Source of the DNA: Anaerolineales bacterium
GTDB taxonomy: Bacteria; Chloroflexota; Anaerolineae; 4572-78; J111
Assembly: GCA_015075405.1 (NCBI GenBank)
Contig: JABTUK010000002.1
Coordinates: 1,116,001-1,180,000, forward strand
Length of the DNA stretch: 64,000 nt
Direction of reading: 5' to 3'
Positions 50,457-58,313 of the stretch are shown in pieces; the stretch's first letter is position 1, and each line of letters starts with the position of its first letter. The notes beneath the pieces were generated by a model. The model was not told the DNA's origin and did no database searches. It saw only the letters and a list, made by a program, of their open reading frames with translations. A program made the translations under genes and the position numbers.

Positions 50457-51218
50457 CTAAAGTTTAAATTCTGCCAATAAGGGTAAGTGATCGGAGGCAG
50501 TGCAGACGGCCTCGATGTTGTCAATTACCCGGCAGGTTTGCAGGCGGGCGGTCATAGCCGGGTCGGCTAGAATGTAATCATAGCGAGTCGTCAGGTTGCC
50601 TGGCATCCAGGTGAAGCCGTCGTCGTGGGGGTGCAGATGGCGGAAACAATCGGTGTAGCCGGCCTTGAGCAGGCGAGGCAGCGCCAGCCGGAAAATCATA
50701 TTGAGTTGCAAGGCCATCAGCCGGCGCATACGGGCCGGATTGTTGCGCTGTAAAACCCGGTCCCCACGGGCGATGGCGTTCAAATCCCCCATAATCAGGT
50801 GCGCTCCCGGACGGCGGCTCTGGATGACTTGCAGCAGTTTGCCCACGGCCTGCCAGCGCCGCACCTCAAAAGGCAGCAGCAGGGTGGGTAGAAAGTGGGC
50901 ATTATAAACAGAAATGGCCCCGTTGGGCAAGGCCAGCTTTGTTTCCAGCACGGCCTGGGTCAGCGGCGGGGTGCGGTAAATCTGCCATTCGGCAATCGGG
51001 TAGCGGGATAAGGTGGCAATGTGCCGGTCGCCGCTGCCCTTAGCCCAGATATGATGCAATCCCAACCGTGCGGCCAGCGCAGCCACAACCGCCGGATCGT
51101 CCGCTTCGGTCAGGCCGATGATGTCCGCCCCCACGTGGGCCAAAACCGTATAAATTTCCTCCAGCCGGTCGGTTCCGCCGAAGTAGAGATTATAAGTTAG
51201 AACGCGCAGGGTTGCCAT
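50457..51218 (-). CDS. Endonuclease/exonuclease/phosphatase family protein
   Basis: 253 residues with the full EEP motif set: TYNLYFGG, IIGLTEADD (catalytic Glu), HLIMGDLNA, RYDYILADP and the final SDHLPLLAEF. The fold hydrolyses phosphodiesters, phosphoinositides or DNA; nothing in the neighbourhood chooses between them. No signal peptide is seen. Start codon and family are clear. Confidence 0.88.
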   Translation of the reverse strand: MATLRVLTYNLYFGGTDRLEEIYTVLAHVGADIIGLTEADDPAVVAALAARLGLHHIWAKGSGDRHIATLSRYPIAEWQIYRTPPLTQAVLETKLALPNGAISVYNAHFLPTLLLPFEVRRWQAVGKLLQVIQSRRPGAHLIMGDLNAIARGDRVLQRNNPARMRRLMALQLNMIFRLALPRLLKAGYTDCFRHLHPHDDGFTWMPGNLTTRYDYILADPAMTARLQTCRVIDNIEAVCTASDHLPLLAEFKL

Positions 51219-51222
51219 GAGG

Positions 51223-51275
51223 GGAGATTGGAGATTGGAGATTGGAGATTAAACAATCTCCAATCTCCAATCTCT
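51223..51275. repeat. Inverted GGAGATT heptamer arrays (hairpin)
   Basis: Four GGAGATT units (51223-51250) face three AATCTCC/AATCTCT units (51255-51275) around an AAAC turn, giving a long nearly perfect hairpin between two minus-strand genes. Confidence 0.9.
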
Positions 51276-51280
51276 GCCTT

Positions 51281-52240
51281 TTAAGGCAAGTACGCCTTTG
51301 GAAATTTGGCGACGACCGTGTACATGGGATCAACCACGTTGCCAATCCGCATGCTGCCGACCTGGGCGTTCAACTGCCAGGCTTCCTCGCGCTGAAAGCC
51401 GTACTCATCCACCAGCCAGCGCAAAAGTTCAAGTTGGGCCAGGCGGACGCAATCATCGAGCGGGCGGGTGCTGCCGGCGACCATGATGTGGGTGGCATCT
51501 TCCAGGCGGGGCCACTCCGCCTCGACGCCTTGACGCACTTCGATGTCGAGCGTCACCTCGGCGGTTACTTCCAGAGCCACGCCGTTGACCTCGCCATCCC
51601 CTTGCAGGGCGTGAACATCGCCAAAGAGCAGATAAGCCCCATCCACCCAGACCGGCAGGTAGAGCGTGGCGCCCTCACCGGCGTCGGGGCAGTCCATATT
51701 GCCGCCGTATTCGCCGGGGGTCAGGGCAATCTCCACTCGACCAAAGCGAGGGGCGACGCCAATCGAGCCGATGAAGGGCTGCAAGGGCACTTCGACACGT
51801 TTCAAACGGCTGTTTGGCAATTCCAGCACCCCGATATTTCGGGCCAGGTCAAGCTGCCACTCGTACCAAATCATCGGCACGGGCGGGTTGTAGAGCAGGC
51901 GGTGGCCGGGCGCTTCGCCGGTGAGGGAGCCAAAGTAAGAGTTTTGCCGGCTGAGGGCAAAGTCACGGTTAAGGCGGATGCGCCGGATATGGACTGCCAG
52001 CAGGTCGCCCGCTTTGGCCTCTTCGACATAAACCGGCCCCACCAACGGATTCGACTCGCGCAGAGACGTGCCGGGCGACTGCTGTTTCAGCGCGTCCGGC
52101 AGGGGGTTACGCTGGGTGTCATAGCCAAAGGCATCCCGCGTTTCGGCCACTACGGTATCGCCGCTGCGAATGCGCAGGGCTGGCTCGTGGGGACCGAAGG
52201 TGTAGTAGTAGGTTTGGGCTTCCAAACGATGAACTGTCAT
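51281..52240 (-). CDS. Acetamidase/formamidase family protein
   Basis: 319 residues of the FmdA/AmdA family, which hydrolyse short amides to ammonia and the acid. Landmarks: ALRIRSGDTVVAETRDAFGYD, NPLVGPVYVEEAKAGDLLAVHI, FGRVEIALTPGEYGGNMDC and LFGDVHALQGDGEVNGVALEV. The Asp/His/Glu metal residues of this beta-sandwich family lie in these stretches. Activity on formamide versus acetamide cannot be told. No amide transporter or urea gene is adjacent. Confidence 0.9.
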   Translation of the reverse strand: MTVHRLEAQTYYYTFGPHEPALRIRSGDTVVAETRDAFGYDTQRNPLPDALKQQSPGTSLRESNPLVGPVYVEEAKAGDLLAVHIRRIRLNRDFALSRQNSYFGSLTGEAPGHRLLYNPPVPMIWYEWQLDLARNIGVLELPNSRLKRVEVPLQPFIGSIGVAPRFGRVEIALTPGEYGGNMDCPDAGEGATLYLPVWVDGAYLLFGDVHALQGDGEVNGVALEVTAEVTLDIEVRQGVEAEWPRLEDATHIMVAGSTRPLDDCVRLAQLELLRWLVDEYGFQREEAWQLNAQVGSMRIGNVVDPMYTVVAKFPKAYLP

Positions 52241-52246
52241 AAATTT

Positions 52247-52322
52247 TAAGGGAGTAAGGAGTGGGTAGTAAGAAGTAGGGGTTTTATTTATTTACTTCCT
52301 ACTCCTTACTCCCTACTTCCTT
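52247..52322. repeat. Inverted heptamer arrays (GGAGTA-type / ACTCCTT)
   Basis: GGGAGTAAGGAGTGGGTAG-like units face TACTTCCTACTCCTTACTCC in the spacer; the right arm runs into the end of the DUF3052 gene, whose last residues (GKEVGSKE) are repeat-derived. Confidence 0.75.
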
Positions 52323-52727
52323 TCCTCTATCTTTTAAGCGAAAAACAAACTTCAACCCCGACCAGACTTCATCCACCGCTGCTACTTTGACATCCACCAG
52401 GCCGTTGTCCAGACCGATGGCCCGAATGATGTCTTCGGTCAAATCGGTTTCGACTTTGGCGGCGCGTTTGGGCCAGGAAATCCAGAGCATACCCGCCGAA
52501 TCGAGGGCCTGTTTGAGGCGCGGAAATTCAGCGGCCAGGGCGTCGCGGCGGGTGGTGAAGAAGTGAATGAGATCGAGCGGGCCGGACAGGGCAGCCGCCA
52601 CCGTGACATTTTCCGGCAGCTCGCCCAACGTTTGGGCGTAATTCTCCGGCGCGTTCAGAATGATCAGCCGGGAACCCGGCTTGATGCCCAGTTTTTTAAG
52701 CAGCGGTGTTTTGGAGTAGCCGGCCAT
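52299..52727 (-). CDS. DUF3052-type protein
   Basis: About 142 residues from the ATG at 52727 (MAGYSKTPLLKKLGIKPG), preferred over an upstream start at 52772 which lies at a repeat edge. LIILNAPENYAQTL, FHFFTTRRDAL-like (IHFFTTRRDAL) and MLWISWPKRAAKVETDLTED are the DUF3052 pattern; the last segment contains the conserved SWPK. Function is unknown in this family. The C-terminal residues are encoded by a tandem repeat. A palindromic repeat of the CATTTCGA family precedes the gene. Confidence 0.85.
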   Translation of the reverse strand: MAGYSKTPLLKKLGIKPGSRLIILNAPENYAQTLGELPENVTVAAALSGPLDLIHFFTTRRDALAAEFPRLKQALDSAGMLWISWPKRAAKVETDLTEDIIRAIGLDNGLVDVKVAAVDEVWSGLKFVFRLKDRGKEVGSKE

Positions 52728-52752
52728 CTGTCTCGTTTCTTTGCCAAAAATG

Positions 52753-52900
52753 TAGCTGCTCAAGCATGTCATCCATTCGACAAGCTCAGGACAGGTTTCG
52801 ACCGAAGGGAGAAATCCCTAACGCCGATGCGCTCCAGGGATTTCTCGAAGTCGCGCCATAGAAGATTTCTCGCTTCCCTACGGTCGCTCGAAATGACAAG
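52753..52900. repeat. Palindromic interspersed repeat (CATTTCGA family), longest copy
   Basis: CATGTCATCCATTCGACAAG at the left and CGCTCGAAATGACA at the right, with two internal GATTTCTCG blocks, so it may be a nested insertion. It fills the spacer between the GNAT and DUF3052 genes. Confidence 0.8.
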
Positions 52901-52902
52901 GA

Positions 52903-53391
52903 TTAATAGATTTTCTGCATCAAATGAATATCCAAAAGCTGATCGAACTTGCGGCCAACTTCCCGCATCACGCCGATAAGTTCAAAACCAGCGGTTTGAT
53001 GCAGCCGCACGCTGGCTTCATTGCCGGCGGCAATGCGGGCGATCAGGGTGCGCAGGCCGGCTTTTTCCCCCTCGGCCACAAGGGCGGCGATCAACTGTTT
53101 GCCAATGCCCTGGCCACGCCGTGAGGAATGGACATAGAGCGAAATTTCGGCGGTATCGGCGTAGGCCAGACGGTCGGACCATTTGCTCAACGAAGCCCAG
53201 CCCACCACCTGCCCTTCGATTTCCGCTACCAAAATCGGATGGCGGGCGTCGTGAGCACTGAACCAAACCGCCCGCTCAGACTCACTCTTTGGCTCAGTGT
53301 CGAAGGTGGCGACGGTGGTTAAAATGGCCTCGTTGTAAATAGCGGTAATGGCTGCCAGGTCGGTCAATTGGGCCGGTCTGATGAGCACCAT
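52903..53391 (-). CDS. GNAT family N-acetyltransferase
   Basis: 162 residues of the GNAT fold, closest in appearance to phosphinothricin/amino-acid acetyltransferases: AAITAIYNEAILTTVATFD at the N terminus, VVGWASLSKW, the acetyl-CoA pyrophosphate loop RRGQGIGKQL, and NEASVRLHQTAGFELIG. It transfers acetyl groups from acetyl-CoA to an amine; substrate unknown. It sits 9 bp downstream of methylglyoxal synthase, so they may be co-transcribed. Confidence 0.9.
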   Translation of the reverse strand: MVLIRPAQLTDLAAITAIYNEAILTTVATFDTEPKSESERAVWFSAHDARHPILVAEIEGQVVGWASLSKWSDRLAYADTAEISLYVHSSRRGQGIGKQLIAALVAEGEKAGLRTLIARIAAGNEASVRLHQTAGFELIGVMREVGRKFDQLLDIHLMQKIY

Positions 53392-53399
53392 ACTTGAAA

Positions 53400-53873
53400 T
53401 TAATCTTCCATCTTTTCAAAGACAGGTCGCCGCCGATATTCCTCGTAATCCGGAAGCAAACGATCATATTCCTCTCCCATCAGGGCCGAGGAAACCATAA
53501 AATCGGCCGAAGCTCGATTGCAGGCGGTTGGAATATTCCAAACCACTGCCATCCGCAACAGGGCTTTCACATCGGGGTCGTGGGGTTGGGTTTCCAAGGG
53601 GTCCCAGAAAAAGATGAGAAAATCTATAGCCCCATCAACAATTTTGGCTCCAATTTGCTGGTCGCCGCCCAATGGCCCACTCTGAAGCTTAAAAATTTCA
53701 AAGCCAAGTTCCTTTTCCAGAATTTTGCCGGTTGTGCCGGTAGCAAAGACTTCATGTTCAGCCAGGATGTCTCGATTATACTTGGCCCATTCCAGCAAAT
53801 CCCTCTTTTTGTTATCGTGAGCTACCAGGGCAATCTTTTTTCGCCGCTCCATAGGCAATTTTATGTATAACAT
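53400..53873 (-). CDS. mgsA: Methylglyoxal synthase
   Basis: 157 residues, close to the 152 of E. coli Mgs[13 protein letters not shown] at the N terminus, TGTTGKIL (phosphate loop), [14 protein letters not shown] and [18 protein letters not shown] carry the catalytic aspartates. It converts dihydroxyacetone phosphate to methylglyoxal, a glycolytic bypass under phosphate limitation. The start at 53873 has AAAGGA about seven bases upstream; an internal ATG at 53852 is an alternative. Family is firm. Confidence 0.94.
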   Translation of the reverse strand: MLYIKLPMERRKKIALVAHDNKKRDLLEWAKYNRDILAEHEVFATGTTGKILEKELGFEIFKLQSGPLGGDQQIGAKIVDGAIDFLIFFWDPLETQPHDPDVKALLRMAVVWNIPTACNRASADFMVSSALMGEEYDRLLPDYEEYRRRPVFEKMED

Positions 53874-53959
53874 ACCTTCGTCCTTTCCCTGTTTTCAGCG
53901 ATGCAGTGGCTCCATTATATTTTCAAATGAGGTGGGGGTCAAACTCCATCTCTGGACGA

Positions 53960-54517
53960 TTACTTATGTCCGCCTTCAAACTCAGGCGCTTCTATCCCTA
54001 AAACGAGACGATCCAGATAGACAACTTGCAGCACGCCAAAAATCACAAAGAAAAGCAGAAACAGGGGAAGCTGAAAGAGGGTTATCCCAGCGGCCAGGAT
54101 AGGCCAGGCGGTTGAGAACTGGCCGCGCAGCATCAGCAGGGCTACGGGGAAAGTCTGAAGTTCCGGGCTGTTGGCAACGACCAGCGGCCAGAGGAGGGCT
54201 TGCAGGTTGATTAGCAGCGGCACAACCGCTACCACCACCAGCCGCACGCCGACCAATGATAGCGTAAACCCCAACGCCGTAAGAAAGGATTTATCTTCCA
54301 TAAGGCGAGCATAATTGGCCCCGCCGACCCATTCGCTGGTTGACAGCAGGTCCACTTTTTGGAAGCTGGTGGTGATGGTAGACACCGTTGGCAAAACCAA
54401 GCCAACCAAACAGAACAACGCCGCCGGAGCTACCAGAATTAATCCGAGAACTCCTCGAATGATGTTGCTGCTGCGGGCAGTTTGCAGTTGGGGAACGACT
54501 TGTTCTTCCTGGGTCAT
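53960..54517 (-). pseudogene. Chimeric remnant of sugar ABC transporter permeases
   Basis: 185 residues. The N-terminal part (about 20-90) looks like the start of a MalF-type permease (LVAPAALFCLVGLVLPTVST, GGANYARLMEDKSFLTALG). The C-terminal part (about 105-170; LLWPLVVANSPELQTFPVAL, RGQFSTAWPILAAG) looks like the end of a MalG-type permease. The middle, including the EAA loop that contacts the ATPase, is missing. I infer a deletion that fused two adjacent permease genes; without EAA a working importer is unlikely. No sugar-binding protein or ATPase gene is present nearby. Confidence 0.55.
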
Positions 54518-54668
54518 ATCCGCCTCTCTTGCAGTTAATTTGTCTCTAATTGGGATGGGGTTAAAAGTATAACATCATCACTGCCCGGTACGCAATGTCC
54601 GGCGAGGGTTTTTCCGCGCAATCAGCTTAGCCCTTACTGCCGAGGGTGGAGCCGGAGTTGTGAACCGT

Positions 54669-55778
54669 CTACCTGGCTTGAAACCACTTCGCCTGCAACT
54701 GCGCCATCTCGCCGCTTTCCTCTAACCGAGCCAGGGTTTGGTTGACCACTGCCAGCAGTTCACGGCTTCGCAGGTGGACAGCAGCAGCATACCACTCGTC
54801 GGTCAGGTAAGTTACAATTTTCAGACCCCCTCCTTCTGAGAAAGTCAAGGCACTAGGCGCGTCAACAATGGCGGCCTCGGCCTGGCCGGTGAGCACGGCG
54901 TCGAGGGCGGCGGCGGCGGAGTCTTGGCGGAGGAGGTCAAACGCGATATCAGAAGCTTTGGGGGTCTCACCCTCACCCCCGGCCCCTCTCCCGGTGGGAG
55001 AGGGGGGATTTTGTAACTGCCGCGCTTCCATTTCGGCTTGGCTGCCCCATTCGACGGCGACGGTATGGCCGGCTAAATCCTCAACGGCTTTAATAGCTTG
55101 GTCATCGGCGCGAGTGACCAACACCTGCCCGGCATTGAAATAGTTGCTGGTATAAGCCACATCTTGCGTCCAGCGGGGGTCGTAGGGCAGGCCGGAGATG
55201 ACCACATCCACTCGGCGGGCCAGCAGAGCGTCATACAAGCCGTCAAAACCAATATTGACAAATTCTGCCTTGACCCCTAAATCGGCGGCGATGGCTTGGG
55301 CAATGTCCACATCCAGGCCCACAATTTGACCGTTAGCGTCAATGGCTTCAAAGGGCGGAAAACTGGCATCCAAGCCCACTCGCAGCGTCCCCCGCCGCTG
55401 AATCTCGGCCAGGCTGCCGTCGTCGCGGGGGGAGAGGAAGAGCCAGAAACCAAAAAGCAGCAAGATAAAAAGAACTGCTATCCACAGGGCGTAGGGCGTA
55501 GGGCGTGAAGTGTGAGGCGTGAGGCGTGAGGCGAAGAGACGTGGTGCGTGGTGCGTGGTGCGTGGTGCGTAAAACGTGAAACGTGAAACGTAACCCCGAA
55601 CACCCGACACCTGACACCCAACACCTGACACCCAACACCCGACACCTGACACCCAACACCCGACACCTGACACCCAACACCCAACACCTGACACCCAACA
55701 CCCGACACCTGACACCCGACACCCGATACTTGACACCCGACACTTGACACTTGACACTTGACACTTGACACTTGACAC
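54669..55778 (-). CDS. Family 3 solute-binding protein with repeat-encoded N terminus
   Basis: 369 residues. A membrane/signal helix (about 98-115, IAVLFILLLFGFWLFL) precedes the SBP_bac_3 domain: GTLRVGLDASFPPFEAID, GLDVDIAQAIAADLG, DVVISGLPYDPRW and AIVDAPSALTF. It would bind an amino acid or similar polar solute outside the cell. The first 95 residues are encoded by heptamer arrays (VSGVGCW repeated), and no ATG exists between them and the helix; the annotated start is a GTG within the array. A short repeat insert is read near residues 245-260 (SPTGRGAGGEGE). No permease or ATPase partner is adjacent. Confidence 0.78.
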   Translation of the reverse strand: MSSVKCQVSSVKCRVSSIGCRVSGVGCWVSGVGCWVSGVGCWVSGVGCWVSGVGCQVSGVRGYVSRFTFYAPRTTHHAPRLFASRLTPHTSRPTPYALWIAVLFILLLFGFWLFLSPRDDGSLAEIQRRGTLRVGLDASFPPFEAIDANGQIVGLDVDIAQAIAADLGVKAEFVNIGFDGLYDALLARRVDVVISGLPYDPRWTQDVAYTSNYFNAGQVLVTRADDQAIKAVEDLAGHTVAVEWGSQAEMEARQLQNPPSPTGRGAGGEGETPKASDIAFDLLRQDSAAAALDAVLTGQAEAAIVDAPSALTFSEGGGLKIVTYLTDEWYAAAVHLRSRELLAVVNQTLARLEESGEMAQLQAKWFQAR

Positions 55779-55788
55779 TTGACACCCC
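55600..55788. repeat. 27-unit strict heptamer array (ACACCTG/ACACCCA/ACACCCG/ACACTTG)
   Basis: From 55600 to 55788 (189 bp = 27 x 7) every unit begins ACAC or ATAC and varies in the last three bases. The array straddles the start codon of the solute-binding protein and is open in its reading frame. More heptamers (GCGTGAG, GTGCGTG) continue at 55499-55575. Confidence 0.95.
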
Positions 55789-55793
55789 TCTGA

Positions 55794-56951
55794 CTACTGG
55801 CTACTGGCTACTTCCTTACTGTACTGCTGCACTTCCAGATAAATCGGCTTGGGGTCAAATTCCGGCGTAACCAGGGTAAAGTAATCCAGGTAGGTGCGGG
55901 CCGGCCAGGGATAACGAAAAGCCCAGACGGCCATCATTTTGGCCCAGGGCCAGCTTTTGACCAGTTCGTAGGCGCGCAGCGTATTTTCGATGCGCTGGGC
56001 CGGTTTGACGGCGCGAGTCCAACGAGGATGGTCGTTCCAGCCGCCTTCGGTAATGTAGAGGGGCAGGTCGGCGTAGCCATGCTCAACCAGCAATTGGTGA
56101 ACCAGTTCTGTCCGCCGAAAGTTAATCACCTGCGGGTCGGGCGGGTCGTCGGCGGGGAAGACCCAGCCGTAGGCGTGGACAGCCAGGCCATCCATGACCT
56201 CCCCCGCCCCGGCGTCGAGCATCCGCTCCAGATAAATCAAATCATTCATGGCCTGGGCATCACCGGGCGGGGCCAGCGTGGGAGCTAATGCGCCGCCCAA
56301 GACCAGCACCTGCGGATTGGCGGCTTTGGCCCGGCGATAAGCCACCGCCAGCAGGTCGCTATACCCGGCTGGGTCGAGCGGCTGAAAGCCCCACTCCAGG
56401 GCCAGATTCGGCTCATTCCAGATGATGATGGCCGCCACTCGCCCCCCATACCGTTCCACAAAGGCCTGCGCAAAATCGCCAAAATCGTCGTAGTGGGCCG
56501 GGGCTAAAAAAGAGGAAGCGGAGTCGCGGGGCCTGGCCCACTCCGGGGTGAGACCCAGCCGGGCGATGACGGTCAAACCCTGGCGGTTGGCGTGGTCAAT
56601 GACCAAATCGCTGTGCGACCAATCGAAAAAGCCGGGGAAAGGCTCGTGGTAGGCCCAGGGGAAATATTCCACAATCCAGGGCGCGCCCATCTCGCGGACC
56701 ATTTCCAGGGTGCGCTTGATTTTCCAGGGCTCGACTTCGTCGGTGAGGCGGGTGTGAACGCCCATTTTGGGATTGGCCGTAATGACCGTTTGCTGCGGGC
56801 CGAGTTCGATGGGGTGGGGCGGGGAGGAGGCGGGGAGGAGCAGGGTGAAGAACAAAGTAAGCAAAACCGTGAGGCGTGAGGCGTGAGGCGTGAGGCGTAA
56901 GAGAGTCAGAATTTTGGAGGGGGGATCATACTTGTTACTTTCATCCTTCAT
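55794..56951 (-). CDS. Secreted clan GH-A-like glycoside hydrolase
   Basis: 385 residues. A repeat-influenced N terminus leads to a hydrophobic signal segment (about 24-42, LLTLFFTLLLPASSPP). The TIM-barrel signature follows: MGAPWIVEYFPWAYHEP, FDWSHSDLVIDHANRQGL, IIIWNEPNLALEWGF with the NEP acid/base at strand 4, and LYITEGGWND with the strand-7 nucleophile. This resembles GH39/GH5-like enzymes acting on beta-linked glycans; the exact family is not assigned. Two residues of repeat-coded tail remain at the N terminus (LRLTPHASRLT). It ends 6 bp from the heptamer array. Confidence 0.75.
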   Translation of the reverse strand: MKDESNKYDPPSKILTLLRLTPHASRLTVLLTLFFTLLLPASSPPHPIELGPQQTVITANPKMGVHTRLTDEVEPWKIKRTLEMVREMGAPWIVEYFPWAYHEPFPGFFDWSHSDLVIDHANRQGLTVIARLGLTPEWARPRDSASSFLAPAHYDDFGDFAQAFVERYGGRVAAIIIWNEPNLALEWGFQPLDPAGYSDLLAVAYRRAKAANPQVLVLGGALAPTLAPPGDAQAMNDLIYLERMLDAGAGEVMDGLAVHAYGWVFPADDPPDPQVINFRRTELVHQLLVEHGYADLPLYITEGGWNDHPRWTRAVKPAQRIENTLRAYELVKSWPWAKMMAVWAFRYPWPARTYLDYFTLVTPEFDPKPIYLEVQQYSKEVASSQ

Positions 56952-56954
56952 TCC

Positions 56955-57467
56955 TCATCCTTCATCCTTTCTTTGGTTTTTAAGGGCAGACCATACTTGC
57001 AACGCCAACAACAGCCCGGCGCTAAGCTGTAACAATCCACCCACAGCCGCCGCTGCGCCTAGCCAGTTTCCCCCGAATAGAGCTAATCCCGGCTGGCCGA
57101 TGATGACCAGGGGCAGGCCGAGGTTGAACAGGAGAAAAACCCATAGAGATGATTTACGATTTACGATTTTCGATTTACGATTTTCGATTTTCGATCTTGA
57201 ATTTTGGTTTGATTCCTCATCCCAAAGGGACGCTTCATAATCTCCAATACCACAAGGGCACAATGTCTCCAATCTCTCGTAGAGCAGGGCCAGGCCCAGT
57301 TGGGTCAGCCAGCCGAGGAGAAAGATTTGCTGGGTGGCGGCGCTGGCAGTATAGGCCAATGGGTTAAAGCCCAGCCAACCATCGAACAAAACGACAGCCT
57401 GGGCCAACAAGCCTAACAGTAGGTAAATTAGAGCCGCAGTAAAAAATTTTTTGGCTACCGGTGACAT
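56955..57467 (-). CDS. Small polytopic membrane protein with in-frame repeat
   Basis: About 170 residues from the ATG at 57467 (MSPVAKKFFTAALIYLLLGL). Four hydrophobic helices are predicted. Between helices two and three, heptamers of GATTTAC/GATTTTC (57146-57196) encode a basic polar loop (NRKSKIVNRKSS). I recognise no family; helix one with FNPLAYTASAATQQ and LLYERLETLCPCG suggests a heme or metal membrane protein, but this is weak. It lies divergently from the copper operon promoter. Confidence 0.6.
   Translation of the reverse strand: MSPVAKKFFTAALIYLLLGLLAQAVVLFDGWLGFNPLAYTASAATQQIFLLGWLTQLGLALLYERLETLCPCGIGDYEASLWDEESNQNSRSKIENRKSKIVNRKSSLWVFLLFNLGLPLVIIGQPGLALFGGNWLGAAAAVGGLLQLSAGLLLALQVWSALKNQRKDEG
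57146..57196. repeat. Heptamer array (GATTTAC/GATTTTC) inside coding region
   Basis: Seven units of GATTTAC or GATTTTC, translated on the minus strand as the basic loop of the small membrane protein. Confidence 0.85.
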
Positions 57468-57560
57468 CTGTTCACCATTATACCGGCAATCTCGGTAGGG
57501 GAAAAGGCGGTAAGGTGGCGCAGGATGACAAAAATCAGCCAAAAAGATGACATGTCACCC

Positions 57561-57589
57561 TTGACGCCTCACTTTGAATATGCTATATT
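57561..57589 (+). promoter_or_regulatory. Promoter of the copper operon
   Basis: TTGACG (57561-57566), an exact 17-bp spacer and TATATT (57584-57589). Predicted transcription starts near 57596, immediately before the C/G-tract operator. Confidence 0.75.
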
Positions 57590-57598
57590 TTCATTAGC

Positions 57599-57624
57599 TA
57601 TCCCCCCCCAGGGGGGAGGGGGTA
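57599..57624 (+). promoter_or_regulatory. Candidate CsoR operator (C-tract/G-tract)
   Basis: TATCCCCCCCCAGGGGGG followed by AGGGGGTA. CsoR-family repressors bind G-tract pseudo-palindromes of this kind. It overlaps or directly follows the predicted +1, so bound repressor would block initiation of the csoR operon. Confidence 0.6.
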
Positions 57625-57647
57625 AGAGAAACAAAGGATAAAACGTC

Positions 57648-57923
57648 ATGAATGAAGAAACAAGCAAGATCGTCAACCGGCTGAAAAGTATCGAAGGGCA
57701 TGTGCGCGGCGTCGAGAAGATGGTTGAGGAAGGGGCCTACTGTATTGATATTGTCAAACAAATCGAGGCTGTTCAGGCGGCGCTGCAAAAGGTCAGCGCC
57801 CTGGTGCTTGACCGTCACCTGCACACCTGCGTCACCACCGCCATTCGCGGCGATGACCCCAACGAGCGAGAGCGGGTGATTGATGAGATTATGGGGTTGT
57901 TTAATGCCAAAGGCAAGAGTTGA
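57648..57923 (+). CDS. csoR: CsoR-family copper-sensing repressor
   Basis: 91 residues, all-helical DUF156 fold. Cys32, His57 and Cys61 reproduce the CsoR copper site spacing (25 then 4), which distinguishes Cu(I) sensors from RcnR or FrmR relatives. IEGHVRGVEKMVEEGAYC carries the conserved DNA-facing Arg/Lys region. Apo-protein should repress this operon at the tract just upstream, releasing it when Cu(I) binds. Stop codon TGA, followed by an inverted GTGATGC heptamer hairpin before copZ. Start at 57648 has an AAAGGA site. Confidence 0.92.
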   Translation: MNEETSKIVNRLKSIEGHVRGVEKMVEEGAYCIDIVKQIEAVQAALQKVSALVLDRHLHTCVTTAIRGDDPNERERVIDEIMGLFNAKGKS

Positions 57924-57924
57924 T

Positions 57925-57980
57925 ACGTGATGCGTGATGCGTAAGGAAATATTTTTACGCATCACGCATCACGCATCACG
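57925..57980. repeat. Inverted GTGATGC heptamer arrays (hairpin) within copper operon
   Basis: CGTGATGCGTGATGCGTA is mirrored by TACGCATCACGCATCACG around an AT-rich loop (57943-57956). It could stabilise or attenuate the csoR-copZ message. Confidence 0.88.
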
Positions 57981-58030
57981 TCAAAGTGAATGCGCAGTTT
58001 AATCTACTTATTCCAATCAAGGAGAGTTCT

Positions 58031-58237
58031 ATGCAAACCAAAACCGTCAAAGTTCCCAACATTTCCTGTGGCCACTGCGTCCACACCATTCAAAATGAAG
58101 TCGGCGAATTGGCCGGGGTCAAAAAAGTAGTGGCTGCTCAAGATACCAAACTGGTTACGGTAGAGTGGGAAGCGCCGCAGACCTGGGACAACATCAAGGC
58201 GCTGCTGGCCGAGATCAATTATCCGCCGGAGAATTAA
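58031..58237 (+). CDS. copZ: Copper chaperone (HMA-domain protein)
   Basis: 68 residues from the ATG at 58031 with a perfect AAGGAGAG site. NISCGHCVHTIQNEV carries the CxxC copper ligand (C13, C16), here SCGHC instead of the common MTCxxC. The rest (ELAGVKKVVAAQDTKLVTVEW) is the HMA beta-alpha pattern. Expected to carry Cu(I) in the cytosol to CopA or to CsoR. Confidence 0.92.
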   Translation: MQTKTVKVPNISCGHCVHTIQNEVGELAGVKKVVAAQDTKLVTVEWEAPQTWDNIKALLAEINYPPEN

Positions 58238-58313
58238 GGAAGATTGGAGGGTTGGAAGGCTGGAAGGATGGTCAACCTTCCAACCTTCCAACCTTCCATT
58301 TTGGCAGTCGGTT

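Noticed and set aside
51242..52249. Long plus-strand open frame opposite the acetamidase gene
   Set aside because: It is antisense to a clear FmdA/AmdA protein, starts in a heptamer repeat and shows no domain.
55600..55788. Heptamer array considered as CRISPR
   Set aside because: Units are only 7 bp and contiguous; there are no spacers of 25-40 bp and no cas genes.
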